This document shows positions 12,694 to 25,400 of a stretch of 64,000 nt of DNA, in pieces. Position 1 is the stretch's first letter. Every line of letters starts with the position of its first letter. Source of the stretch: Pezizomycotina sp. ARF18 (Eukaryota; Ascomycota). The DNA lies in NCBI GenBank assembly GCA_002224055.1, contig AZLU01000035.1, positions 147,731 through 211,730 on the forward strand. The letters are read 5' to 3'. The notes beneath the pieces are model-generated. The model did no database searches. It worked only from the letters and a program-made list of their open reading frames with translations, and had not been told where the DNA came from. A program made the position numbers and the translations under genes.

Positions 12694-12795
12694 TTCTTTT
12701 CTTTTCCCTCTTTTTTTTTTTTTTTTTTTTTTTTCTTTTTTTTTCCTTCTCTTTTTTCTCTTTTTCCTTTTTCCTTTTCCTTTTCTTCTTCTCTT
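12694..12795 (+). repeat. 102-nt pure pyrimidine tract
   Basis: No purine occurs on the + strand between 12694 and 12795. It includes T24 at 12711-12734, and the remainder is a mix of short TTTC/TTCC units. Such homopurine-homopyrimidine tracts can form triplexes in principle; no function is shown. Confidence 0.9.
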
Positions 12796-13509
12796 ATACT
12801 TTTATACTTTTTTTCTTTACTTTTTCTCATATTTCTTACTGTTCTTGCTCACAACTCACCTCTCACTGAAAAAAAAAAATATTTACACCCAAAAAATATG
12901 ATACTTTTAATACTGTTCTTGTAATAATAATAATTAATCCTATATACTTATATAGATAATAAGATGCCCAACAACGTTCGCTTTTCGTTCTCGTCTTTTT
13001 TTATTCTCCTGTCGTTAGCTTCTTCTCGTATCGGTACTTTTTGACATATCTATCATTTTAAAGGAAAAGAGAAATAAATCCGTTCCTCGTCATTTCTTTT
13101 CTCGGGTCCTTTTTTCGTCCTACCAATATACAAGATCACCCCTTCGCGAACCGACGTTAACGTTGCAACCCTATCACTCACTCACTCACGCGCTCACTCA
13201 ATCTTTTTCACCTCTTCTTATAATTTATAAATATCCCTTGATTCACTCCAGCTCATCCACCTCAAATTATTTAAACAGGTATCCTCCGTTGCGTATCGAT
13301 CGATTCATATACCGAAAATCAATCCTTCATTATATACCCGAACACCACCCGGAGCTCCCTTTTTTTTAAAAAAAAAATAATAAATAAAATAAAAATTATT
13401 AGTAGTATTTTTTCTTCACGTTGGAAAAGAATCAACTGAGAAACACAACAAACAATAAAAATTCAATTAATATAATCCTTCCCTCTTCTACTTCCCCTGG
13501 TTGCCCAAG

Positions 13510-14494
13510 ATGCATTTAATAAGAGAAAACTTCACGCCGTCGAATTCGACGCTCATCCTCCAAGACATGCACCGCAACGAGACTCCCATAATACCAAAGG
13601 AAATGTCATCCGACTGCGTTGCGATGTCCCTGGATGTGCGTCGGCAAGCGCGTGCTGGTATCCTTAGGGCTCGACATCCGACTGGCGACGACAATGCAGT
13701 GTAACCTCCTCGTCCTGCCTTCCAAGTACGCGCGAGACTTCCAGGACCTCTGCATCCGCAATCCCGTTCCCTGCCCGCTCCTCGACGTTACCTCGGTCGG
13801 CGGCTACTCGACGATACTCGCCAAAATGCCGACCTGCGGACGGACATCCCTGCCTATCACGTCTACCGTAACGGTCAGCTCGTAGCTTCGGACGTACCCG
13901 ACGTCAAGGACTGTGGACGGAAGACCACGTCGGCTTCCTGATCGGCTGCTCGTATTCGTTCGAGACGGCATTATCGGCGCACGGCCTGACTCCCCGTAGC
14001 ATGAGGGGCGGCAAGCTGATGGTACCCATGTTCGTCACGAACCTGCCTCTGTGTCCGGCCGGTGTCTTCAGCAGCGGTACCTGGGTCGTCAGCATGCGGA
14101 GCTACAAGCCCGAGGAAATCGAGGAGGTCCGGAGGATCACGGGCAAGTACAGGCGCCAGCACGGTGAGCCTATCGCCTGGGGCTGGGACGGAGCTGAGCG
14201 ACTCGGTATTAAGGACAAGGTCAAGAAGGGATTGGTCGATTTTGGAGACAATTGCCCGGTGCCTGCCGATGAGATTCCTGTCTTTTGGGGTAAGCTACTC
14301 AATTTAATTTCTTTTTTAAGCTTTCGAGAATTATGTGCTGACTTTTTCCTTTTTATTAGGTTGCGGTGTTACACCTCAGATCGCCGTCATGATGAGCAAG
14401 CTCGAAGGCACCATTCTTTCCCACAAGCCCGGCTGCATGTTTCGTCACAGACCTGTTGCCCGACGAGGAAGAATCCCTGGCCTCGATCGTCTAA
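13510..14494 (+). CDS. D-glutamate cyclase family protein (DUF1445)
   Basis: Matches the DUF1445/D-glutamate cyclase family (DGLUCY C-terminal domain in animals; UPF0317 in bacteria), whose members convert D-glutamate to 5-oxo-D-proline. Family motifs in order: VRRQARAG, CNLLVLPSKYARDFQDLC, NPVPCPLLDVTSVGG, YHVYRNGQL, DHVGFLIGCSYSFETAL, LTPRSMRGGK, NLPLCPAGVFSSGTWVVSMR, HGEPIAWGWDGAERLGI, and across an intron at 14290-14359 VFWG/CGVTPQIAV, then LEGTILSHKPGCMFVTDL. The stop at 14492-14494 follows SLASIV. The start is the ATG at 13510; the ATG at 13567 (MHRNETPIIPKEM) is an alternative. About 290 residues, near the family's usual length. Frame breaks occur near 13690, 13830, 13910 and 14440. 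Probably cytosolic or mitochondrial; no clear targeting signal seen. Confidence 0.85.
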
Positions 14495-17400
14495 GATCCC
14501 TAAAAAAATATATCCAACCATAACTCACCCGATTCACTTTTTTCCTTCCCACCCCTTTCCCTCCTCGGACCAAACCAACCGGTCCCTGTCGCAGATGGTT
14601 TCACACAAAATACCGAGACATCCTAATTTCACTCTTTCCTTCCTTTGTCTTTTTTTTCTCTCTTTTTTCGGTTTTCTCCATATCTCTTTCGCATCTCCTT
14701 TTTTCCCATTTGCGATTGCTTTTATGCGAGCGTCTGTCTTGAGATGTTTTTCCGAGATCGATTATCGACGTCGCTCAACCTAAATCTCCTCGAAATCTCC
14801 GACTTTTCCGACCGATACGACCGTTTATTTCATTTCCTTATTTTTAAGCTTCTGGAAGCCTTCTTCTCTTCTCCTTCCATGATGAACCTGTTTCCTTTTA
14901 AAAAGTCTTTATTAATACTTGATACGACTTTCCTAGCCTCTTTTTTCATGAGCATCCATAAAAATCTCGCCTCTTTTTTTTTTCAAATTAAGATCGGTAC
15001 TTATAGCGCTGCTTTTCCTGTTTTTTTGCCAAAAGAAATTGTTTTTCGTTTTTTTTTTTTTTTTTTTTTTCAGATACCTCCTGTCGCTCGCTCATTTTGT
15101 CTTTTCTTTCTGCTTTTCCAAAAAAAAGTACATGCATGAAAGTTGTTTTCGATAGATAAAATGGTGCGGAAGTTTGTCCTTTTTTTGAATCATTAGATTG
15201 GGAGCGGTTTCTTCTTAAACAAAAAGGAAAGTTTCTTGTATTTTTAGTATATTTAGTATATAAACTCCTTTAAAAGTTTAGTAACTTGGCGGACTATAAA
15301 CGCTGTAATATTAGTAGATAATGTATAATAATATTCATAATATTTATTAAAAAAAAATTTTTTTTTTCTTATCGAAAGGAAGCCATTAAAGCCGATGATA
15401 TTGCGTGAGCAATGCTAACGTAGAACGAAAATGGTTGTTCTAAGTATTTCCAGACGTTATAGAAACATTAGCCAGAAAAGACAAGAAATATATCAAAGAA
15501 AACGAAACAACACCAACAGAAAAAAAAAGAGGGAAATGCCTCTTTTATATCAGAAAATTTATGCCATATTATATAAAGAGAAAAACATGTTGGATGTCTT
15601 ACAACTCTTGTCGGCCACGTCAATATGAATCGAAGAGAGAGCGAAGGAAGTTTTCTTGAGAAAGAGTGGCAGGAACGCCGCCTACAGCGGGAAAGCAAAA
15701 AAGTTGTTTTCTAATTCGTTCTACTACTGCAGGAACGCACGGCACGAGCCTTCTTTTTATTACTTGGATTTTTTTCGATTAGTTTCTGTTACCCCTCCTG
15801 GTGTCTGGGCGTGGTGGGTTTATGTATTGCTGAGTTGGTTACTGTAAATGGACGGAGTTATGGGAGGGGTTGTGATATTGTTTTATTGTTCCGGGAGGAA
15901 CTCTTCGAATACAAACAAATTTCAACCACATCCCACATCTAACTGTTTAACTTCCGTGATAACGGCTCGCGCCGTTTGGAAGTGGGGGTGTGTTTATAGT
16001 ACAGGGAAACTACTAGTATTTAACTGGATACCTATATAGGATAGTATACGATATAAGGGGTGGAAGATATACATCGCGATAGGTTGAGGTTGTGAAAGTT
16101 TTTTGATATATAAAATAAACACTAGAGGGTTTAATACATGGTTTTTCTTTTTTTTTTTTTTTTTTTTGTAAGGCGGGAGCTTAACCTTGGTCCAAAGCTT
16201 CGATGGTGGTACAAGCTTTTTTTTCTTCCTGGGCTAAACATTCCAGATTTGGCGGTGATCTGAGCTTAAAACTCATATATATTTTACTATCAATTGATCA
16301 AAAAAAAAAAAAAAAAGGACCTTGGGATGGGATTTAAGATTAGCCTAAAATAGATATTACCAGCCGGTAACACTTCTTCAACTTATCCTTTTTAACTCGA
16401 GATATCTCTTTCTCCCTCCGGTTTCTCCATATTCAAACCTTCGTTGATACCTTATTTCTTCCCTCTGTTCTAACCAAGGCCGCCGTCTGAGAGCGTTTAC
16501 GGGCGGATGTCCTTGCCCACGGGTAAGAAGACAAAGGAAAAGGGGCTCCTTTATGGTGGAGAGACGGAGGTCCTGCTCAATTATTATATTCAAACTTCGA
16601 ACCAAAAAACGGTCAATTCTTATAACATCGTTCGAAAAAAACGGCAAACGCCCGTATACGGCAGCTTCAGTTCAACATGCGGTCCGTCTCCAAAAATTCA
16701 TGAGCGGCAGAAAAGTTAGTTGGGCCATGGGTGGTTCCTTGTAAGTTGTCGCCTCTGCCAGGTTTCTCCAAAATATTCCAAGGGACAAAAAGAACAGCCT
16801 TGGGGTTGGTAGTTTTTTTTCGGGAAACTTAAACCCGCGGGGTTGGGTATACGCAGCTCGTACGAGGGGACGAGGGCAAGGGAAAGCTTAAAGTATGAGC
16901 TATTGAAGAAGAGTTCAAATTTCTGAATCCCGTTTTTGTAAGCCTTCGTGTAATTTGGCGAATAAGCGTCAACGTCCGATTGAGCGCCGATGGTCAGTTT
17001 TTAGCAGAATCTTCAGCTTTTTTTTTTTTTTTTTTTTTTAAAGGTTATTGGAGAGCTTTTAGTTGAGCTCATGCGAGATATAACGACGAGGGCGAGCTCT
17101 TATTAACGCGTTATAAGCTATTTGCTTTGCCTATTGAGGGAAGCTCAAATTTCCCAGCCCGGCGTTCCAAACGTGTATAACCGGGGAGCGACAACGGGTG
17201 CGGCCGATATCGCCACTATATTCTACAGATAGTACTATATAATTCGGTAAGTGTCTAAATGCATTTTGCTCCTTACCTCTTGCACTCAAGCGCTTCCGCT
17301 TTTGCCGTTGATTCTTGCGTAAACTATAGTTACTGTGCGCATTAAAAGAAAAAAAAATTACATCGCAGAAACTATGGGCACCAATCATAATTTTTTTTTG

Positions 17401-17621
17401 AAGCAGGTTGATGAGCTAACCAGCCATGTCTTGTTTCTAAGATACATTGCATACAGCTTGCTTTGAGAGAGATAGGCTGAAATATTTTTTCGTACCTGCA
17501 TCCTCGTTTAAGTAGATAGGAGGATATACTTTCTCGGTGGATGAGAGAGGTGTCTTTCTGAAACAGCTGCATCCTTCGCGTTACATCTTTAGCTAACACA
17601 AATTCTGCAGGGGGGCGGCTC

Positions 17622-17626
<5 letters not shown>

Positions 17627-17655
<29 letters not shown>
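17627..17655. repeat. A29 homopolymer
   Basis: Uninterrupted A run in the gene desert. The sequence on both sides is unique within the window as far as I can see. Confidence 0.9.
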
Positions 17656-18261
17656 CGAAACACGGCATGGCAGGTGCAGAACGAGAAAAATATTTTCTCG
17701 ACTGCATGTATCGAAATTTCGGGCGTCTCTTAAGCCGGAGTGCGGAACTATCGGGAATGCTAGTGTCGATTGGCTACATAGTAGGCTTCGACCGCGTGGT
17801 CGAAAATGTTTCCAAAAAATCTCAAACCTGCAGGCTGCTGCGAGAACCCATTTTTTGCCTGCGAGATAGCCGAAGAAAGCACCCTACATGCCGTATCAAC
17901 CTATAATTCCGGTTGGTAAATCAGATATCTTTGATATTTCTTGTCAAAAACCAACGTTTTTTTTGCACTACATTGATTGAAACTTTGTGTATCGATCGAA
18001 GGTTCTCTGTTACCTCCATAGAGTATCGAACGATTCGATGTCACCTTACTCAACTGCGAGTCCGACATTCTTATACGCTATATATACACGTTCTTCGAAT
18101 TCCCAAGCCGATGGTTTTTGTTTCGCTTTAAGCGTCGCTTAAATTTTATATTTTCTGCAAGATGGTGCCGTGAAGCACACTAAATTTGCTTCGGGAACGT
18201 TTGGGAGCTTTTATAATGTTCCCAAGGAAATTGGTTCGGTGGTGGAAGGGGGAAGATGCTC

Positions 18262-18262
<1 letters not shown>

Positions 18263-18295
<33 letters not shown>
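18263..18295. repeat. A33 homopolymer
   Basis: One of the longest runs in the window, in the gene desert. No flanking duplication was seen. Confidence 0.9.
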
Positions 18296-18296
<1 letters not shown>

Positions 18297-21200
18297 CCTC
18301 GCATATTTAATAAGAAAATTTTCGCAGTAACCATCCATCTCGGTGCACACTTCCATCTGGGAATCGAAAGAGATGGCCCCACATACTTGCTGCATGGCAC
18401 CTTTTGACGAGCAACCTTAAATAATAAGAAAAAGAACATGGGTTGTTTCGTGGTATTTTGCCATGTGCTGCGAGTCAATGAGATTATATCACATCGGCTT
18501 ACTCTTAACACGAGCTTGTTATTAATATGCTTATATAACGAAAATAACGAGAAAAATAAGGTGGTGGTTATTGTCATTTGCTCTTGTTGTTTTCTCTATC
18601 GAGAGAGATCTCCTGCCGCTGCCCTTTTCGTCGAAGCGCTTGCGAGTGACGTCAAAAAGGGACAGGCGACGTCCCCTTTCTAAAACACGTGTGGTCCTTT
18701 CGTTCCCCTGAAATGGCGAAGGGGAGGAATATACTGCCATTCAACAAAGATCATTGTTCTCTATTGTGGTGGTGGTGGTGCCTGGCGTTGTGCCTGATTA
18801 CCCCTTTTTTCGCATGAAAAAATATATATTTTATCAAGTTGAGTGTGAGACGCAAGAAATAAAAAAAAAAAAAAAAAAAAAGGAAAGAAATTACCGTTTT
18901 GTTTTTCCTAAGGCCAATCCGCTCAGGTACCGTACACCCTATAATTTCAACAGGTTAAGGGTACCTATTCAGATTTGATTGGGGAAGGAGAGAATAGATA
19001 TTTTTCCTTTAGCACGTCTTTCTTCTGGCTCTATTGGAGCTAAGTCCCTTTTTGTACTCCTGAAACGCGAGGAACAGACCTCGCTGCATCTGGAGGGTTG
19101 TTGGTAGGTCTATATCCCGCTAGCGTGGAGGCCCAACTTTTTTCTTTCCCACCCAACCGCGCTCAGTACCAAAGAGAGAATAGTCCGTCTTTTCTCGTGA
19201 ACCAACTGGAGATCCAAAGCTCGTCTTTGCTCGTGAAATAGCAGAAGAAAGCGCAACAGCTTACTGGAATATCCTTTTTATAGTTCTGTTTGGGTTACTC
19301 ACAGCCAGCGAAAATTCTTTGACCCCTATTATTCTTATAGCTGGAAGGAAAACGGTTTGGATCCCTTCTCTTTTCGTTTCTCTTTTGGCCGAGTTTGGAT
19401 TTGAAAAGCGCTTCGAGGTAGCTGTGCAAAGACCTTTTCTCAATTGATATTATCCAGTCTTCCTTTCAAGCTTTTGCTTGGTGCTTCGGCGAGGTTGCTA
19501 CTGTTCGAAGGTAAGTTAAGAAGCAGCCAGTCGGATGGCTACTGCTAAATACCCTAGGCTTTTACGTCGTTATTTCCGAATCTTACTATTCAGCTTATAG
19601 TTCAGATCGAATCGAAGAATCTGATACCTTTATATGATACTGATAATATATGATTCGTGATATATCAAAATCGCGATATTTTTATATACGGCACTTAATC
19701 TTTCTCCTGTATATCTCTATTTATTATTTCTTTTTCCTTTGTAATTCCCTCTCTGTATTTCTTCGCGGTGGGATATACTTTATTTCCTTTTTTGTTCTTC
19801 TCTCTCTTACTTCTCACTACTCTCACTCTTTCCTTTTTCTCTCTCGGTGCTCATTATTACTTGCTCGGTTCACAATACACACCACAGTTCGATCCTATAA
19901 TTCATTTCGTATCTCTAAGAATAATATTCCTCCGTATATCTCCCTTTTTTTCTCTCTCTCTCTCTCTCTCTGTTGCCTTCTCATCCCCTCTTCTCTCTGC
20001 TGGGGTATCCTTTTTTCTCCTTCTTTCCTTTATCTTTATATATATATATTTCAGATATTTGGTGGTGACTCTGGTGAGTAGTAGTATAGTGCAGGCGTGT
20101 TTCTTTTAGTCTCCTTTCCGGAGCTTTTCTCTTTTTCTCTTATTCTTTTTAGGTCTTTTCCCACATTCTAATTAAGTAGTCTCTCACCTATATTTGTTCC
20201 CCTACACCCGTTGTAAGAATTAAGTAGGCAAAAAGGAAAAAAAAAAAAAAAAAAAAGAATCTCTGGGATTCTTCTCTCCCTCACCGCTACAGGCACCTAT
20301 TTTCCCCATTCTCCTATCGGACATCCTCCTCCCCCTTCTCATCAACATCACGCCTTCCGTTGTTCTTTTCTTCTTGTCTTTTTTCTTTTCCATTCCATTT
20401 CATTTCCCCTTCATCTTCAATTATATCTCTAGGTCTATCTATTCTCATCTTGTTCACTTCAACGTTTCCCTTTTTACTTTTCTGAGTACACGCCCTTTTT
20501 TTTTCTTCTTGACTTGTCCTACTTACTTGCTACCTCGGGTTATATCGTTTTATATACTCTGATAATCTTCTCCTTATATCTCCTATACCATCTTATTTAT
20601 GTTCCAATTCTGATTATCCTAACACACTCACGCACAGTACGCAATTTACGCCCTTTCCATTCTCACTGACAATTCGGGCCGATTGTCCTTCCCTTCCTCT
20701 ACTCAATAGATTTGGCTGCTTTGAGAGATTGGCAACCTTTTGTGCCATCCTTTATTTCCCCCACTACCAACGTTGACTCGGGTACCCTTTGGTTTCGACT
20801 CCTTCCGTGTGTTCTTTCCATCATCCAACTTTTAGAACTTCGAGGACACGGCAGCTTCAAATACCTTCTTCTCGAAATTCGACTGCGATTCAAGCGACAC
20901 GTTAAGCACAGTGGAAAAAGAAGAACATAAAAGAAAGGTTCGTTAGCGCGGATAAAACGCCCATGCCCCCCTTTTGCGATACACTCTAGCTTCATTGCTT
21001 CTCTTCCTCTTGATGTGTCCTTGCCGCCGTTAAATGATACTCCGTTCCCGCTTGATCTCAAATATCGAATGACTTTTTCTCGTTGTCAATTTTCCCTTCT
21101 TTTTTCCCTTTATTTTCTAAGAGGCTTTGTTTCTCCGCCCTTTTTCTGTTCTAAGCAAGTCTACCGAGAGGACTTTTTTTTTTTTAATTGAGTCCTCTCA

Positions 21201-21739
21201 TGAACACGATCCTTTCTTTTCAACCCCGAGGCGTTGGAAGAGGGCTATTTTAATAGCAAGCAGTATTGTATTGGGATAATACTTCCTACTCCAAGGTTAT
21301 AAAAAAAAAAGATTAAAGGAGCGGGCAAGACATTCCAGCGTCCGAAAATACGATACAACCCCAATCTTAAAAAGAAAAAAAAATTATTACAATCTACTTT
21401 CATCGATAAATTTTATTTTCTTTTTCACCTTTAATACCCTTGAATATAACGCTTAAAATAACGATTGCGACGAGATTGATACTAAACTAAGCACACGACC
21501 ATACAGAATAGTATAGAGGAATACCCGTCCAACCTCGCATTTTATTTGCCTCCTTTCCTGCTCATTTTCCTCACCACGGCGAAATCTTACTGGGATTCGG
21601 GCGGACAAATAGGGAGATCCTCCCTCTTTTACATTCTTCTACCGCAGCCAGACGGTAGCCCTTTTACCAATATAACCGGCTGTCGAGCCTTTTTGGATTT
21701 TCTTTCGCTCTCTTTCACTCCTCGGAAAACCCGTAGAAT

Positions 21740-22461
21740 ATGTCATTTTTCTTCAAATCGAAAAAAGGCCATCCGAATGGGCCTCAGTATCGAGAAGTAA
21801 CACCACCCGCAGGCTCGACTGGGATGGGACCTTCGCCTTCACAAATCAACCCAGCTCTTATGAACGAACAAATGTCTCCCGAATCACAACCGAAGAGGTC
21901 CGGGTCGCAGCAAGAGCAGTACGGCGATAGGGCCGCGCATATCAATACCAAGTACATTCCCACGAACATTTTGCATTCTAGCGCGATATGTGCTCTTGCA
22001 TTCTTCGTGTCTCCCTTTTCACCTCCTTTTTATAACCTGCTATACCTCTGGAAATGGTTTGAGATTGATACTAAAAGGCAATCACTTTTTTTTACAGCAA
22101 CAAATGCCTCCTCACATAAATCCGCCACGGCGGCGCTATATCCGTGGTCACAGAAGCGGATGAACCTGTCGCCATCGTTGACATCGCCGTTTCCACGATA
22201 TGGACACGCGGCGAACTGCACCGCCGGAAAAGAGGGCGAGATATATATCATGGGCGGCTTGATAAGATCACAGACCGTTAGAGGCGACTTGTGGTTGTTG
22301 AAGGCGGCGGCCAGAGTCTTGGAGCGTACCCGTTGTTACGACCAGCGAGGGACCCGGACGAGGGTTGGCCACGCCGCGCTTCTCGTTGGAAACGCATTCA
22401 TAGGTAAATCGATCTCACCTAGAAGAATATAAATATTCTATTTATCAAACTGTAGCGAGAG

Positions 22462-22496
<35 letters not shown>

Positions 22497-25400
22497 CAGC
22501 CGCTGATCTTCTTTCACTTTAGTTTTTGGTGGTGACACGAAAATGGACGAGAGAGATGTTTGGATGAAACATTATATCTACTAAATACATGTAAGTCATT
22601 TTCACCTGAAAGCTTTGTCTTCAAGTTATTTGTCTTGTTTTTCCTAACGTAATCGCGGTAGCTTCACGTCAATGGTCTCGTGCTCAACCGACCGGTCTTA
22701 GGCCGTCTGGTCGCTATGGGCATACGCTAAATATCCTTGGCTCGAAGCTCTACGTCTTCGGTGGACAAGCGGAAGGGACTTTTTTCAACGACCTTTATGC
22801 TTTCGATTTGAACACCCTCCAAAATAATACTTCAAAGTGGGAGTTAACGGTCGACAATAATGATAACGTGGCTGAAGCGCCTGCGCGGAGAACGAACCAC
22901 ACAGTTATATCATGGGCGACAAGCTTTACTTGTATGCTTTTTTTTTCCCCCCTCCCTTTTCTCTTTGCTAGTATTTATTCTTGTGATTGGCTGCTAACGG
23001 TGCTGCTTCGCAGATTTGGTGGAACGAACGGTGTAACGTGGTTTAATGATGTTTGGTCGTACGACCCACGGACGAATATATGGCTACAGCTAGATTGCAT
23101 GGTTATATTCCATCTCCTCGGGAAGGACACGCCGCCTCGTTAGTGGGTGATACTATGTACATCTTTGGCGGACGCAGCCACGACGGACGGATCTCGGTGA
23201 TCTGGCGGCCTTTAGAATACCATCTCGGCGCTGGTATACGTTTCAAAACATGGGACCGGCACCGTCCCCAGGTCCGGCCATTCGATGACACCCACGGATC
23301 CAAGATTGTGGTCCTCGGCGGCGAGCCGTCTGTGGCATCGCGTAGCCCGAAGAATTATCATACGTCTACGTGCTGGATACTGCCAAAATACGTTACCCCA
23401 ATGATCAGCAGCTTCAGGAGAGAGAACGGGCGAAGGAGAATAGCGGGTCAGTATCATCGAGGCGTCCAAGCCAGTCTGAGAAGCCTGGCAGTCTTTCATC
23501 GATCACCGGTCAGCCACTTGGGTCGCAAGTCCGACGCATGGTTCAGGCTCCGGTGGCGCTGCCGTTGGACGGGAGCCCAACTCGCAGGGGAACTCTCCGC
23601 AGTTGCAACAGGGTCCCCAACAGCAGCCACTGCAACAGACCTCTCCTTTGATGGGTAACAACACGTCTGGTTCTAGTGTAGCCTCGAATAGTGTGAACTC
23701 TAGACTTCCTCGCGCGTCCATTTCTCAGGCACCTGCTGGTCCTCCGCCTGCTCAACAAGCACCTAACCCCGAATGGGGGTCGGGCCCGTTGGTCCTATCG
23801 GCCCTAACGGCAGGAAGACGCCTACGAAACCTGACCGTCCTCAGATCGAAACGACGCAAAAGATGCACCTGTTATGGAGAACATGTCACCAGTTACGGCA
23901 CAACAACAGGCTACCGTTGTGAACGGAAGACGGACGCCGATACAGCAGGCTAGAGGTGCAGGCGCTAGCTCCGCTACGCCTACCAGCCCGGTAACAACAG
24001 AGTCCAGATCGCGATCCCGCCAGCAGAGGCAAGGGTCTCTAGACAATATCGCCGCTTCTATAAATACCAGTGATCCGAAGCAGGCGGGTCGAAACACGCC
24101 AGGATCCACTGCTGCGGCGGCCGCAGTCCTCGAGAAGGTCTCGCCTATAGAAGCTACCTCGCCGGTTAAAGCTACGTACAATGTCAGCTCCAACGACAAC
24201 GCGAATCAGCCGAAGGATGTAGAGTCTTTGCGTCGTCTGAATGCTTGGTATGCCTCGGAGCTCACCCTGGCCCGTCGGGCTGGCTACACCTTCCAGAGCG
24301 CGAATGCTCCTTCTTGTGGACGACGGGAAGCGCTGGCGGAAAATGATAGGTCATTGCTGGAGGCATTGGTCAGTTTGAAAGCGGAATTAGATAAGTGCAA
24401 GGCTCCGTCAATGGCAGGCTGCCCAGGCGGCAAAACGAATCGCAGAGGCTTGAGAAGCAACGAGATACGGCAATTTCGGAAGCGGTTTACGCGAAAGCTA
24501 GCTAGCTGCCATCCAGGGAGCTAGTAGAGGTAACGGCGCTTTGTCTCCGGAGGTCAACAACATGGAGGCCGAACGTTCTGTTGAGATGGGCAGGAAGCTT
24601 GCGACGCCCTCGCTGCCGAAGCGGAGTTGCGAGCAATAGTGGAGGCGCTGACGGCCGAAATCGAATCCGGAGAAGAACGCCGCCAACTCTCTGACGAGAC
24701 CGCAACGGCAGCGCAAGACCGTGTTTCTGAACTTGACGACTTCAGAAATCGTACCACGTCGGAGTCGAGAGTCTAAGGCTCAGCTGCTCGACGCAGAAAG
24801 AATTTTACGAGACGAAAGCTCTGCCAAATCGGACGCTATCGCCGAGGCTAAATTACTCCGACTGGATAAGGAGGAACTCACCGCAAGGATTGAGATATTC
24901 TGGAGATAACCGTGGATACGTTGGGTCACTAGACGCTTTGAAAGCGGCAGTCGTCGCGGCGCAAGAAAAGAGCGTACTTTTGGAGCGACAACTCGAAGAA
25001 GACAGGGCAATCAGGAAAACCTGGAACGGAAGCTGGCACGTTTAAGAGTGAATACGAGGAGCGTTCGGCGGATTTGGAGTCTGCAAACAAGAGGCTGAAG
25101 GATATGGAAGAGCTCGCCGACAAGCACGCGGATGAGGCCAGAAGGCACGGGAAGCTATGGTTGCTGGTCTCCAGAGGGCTGCCGATCGAGAAAATTGCCG
25201 ATTGTCGGCAGCGCTGCGGACGAACGCGTTATCATTCTGCGGACCAGGTCAAACAGGCGAAAGCGCAGCTTGAGAAGAGCAGTCGCAAGCAGACGAATCC
25301 GGAGAGAAGCTCGCCCAAGCGATGCAGCGTGTTGCCGGACTTGAGCTTATGCAGGCCCAGGCTAGCAAGGAGGCCATCGCAATGCAGCGGCGTATGGCCG

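Larger units (their letters stand above)
11040..13509. other. Pyrimidine-rich leader/promoter region
   Basis: About 2.5 kb upstream of the D-glutamate cyclase-like gene. The + strand becomes steadily richer in C and T, with (TC)16 at 12061-12092 and a 102-nt run free of purines at 12694-12795. ORFs here are translations of these repeats. Long CT-rich stretches before start codons are common in filamentous fungal promoters and 5' UTRs; that role is inference. Confidence 0.5.
14495..21739. other. 7-kb gene desert rich in A/T runs
   Basis: No open frame looks coding. The longest (14645-15139) is the translation of T-rich sequence. Uninterrupted runs lie at 15049-15070 (T22), 16148-16167 (T20), 16300-16316 (A17), 17018-17039 (T22), 17627-17655 (A29), 18263-18295 (A33), 18861-18881 (A21) and 20237-20256 (A20). 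A CT repeat lies at 19950-19972. The last kilobase is pyrimidine-rich and is probably the Tea1 promoter and leader. Decayed repeats may be present (see the similar segments near 16850 and 17080) but no element family could be named. Confidence 0.5.

Noticed and set aside
17600-18300. A29 and A33 runs as tails of inserted retroposons
   Set aside because: No flanking target-site duplication, no coding remnant and no shared sequence upstream of the runs.
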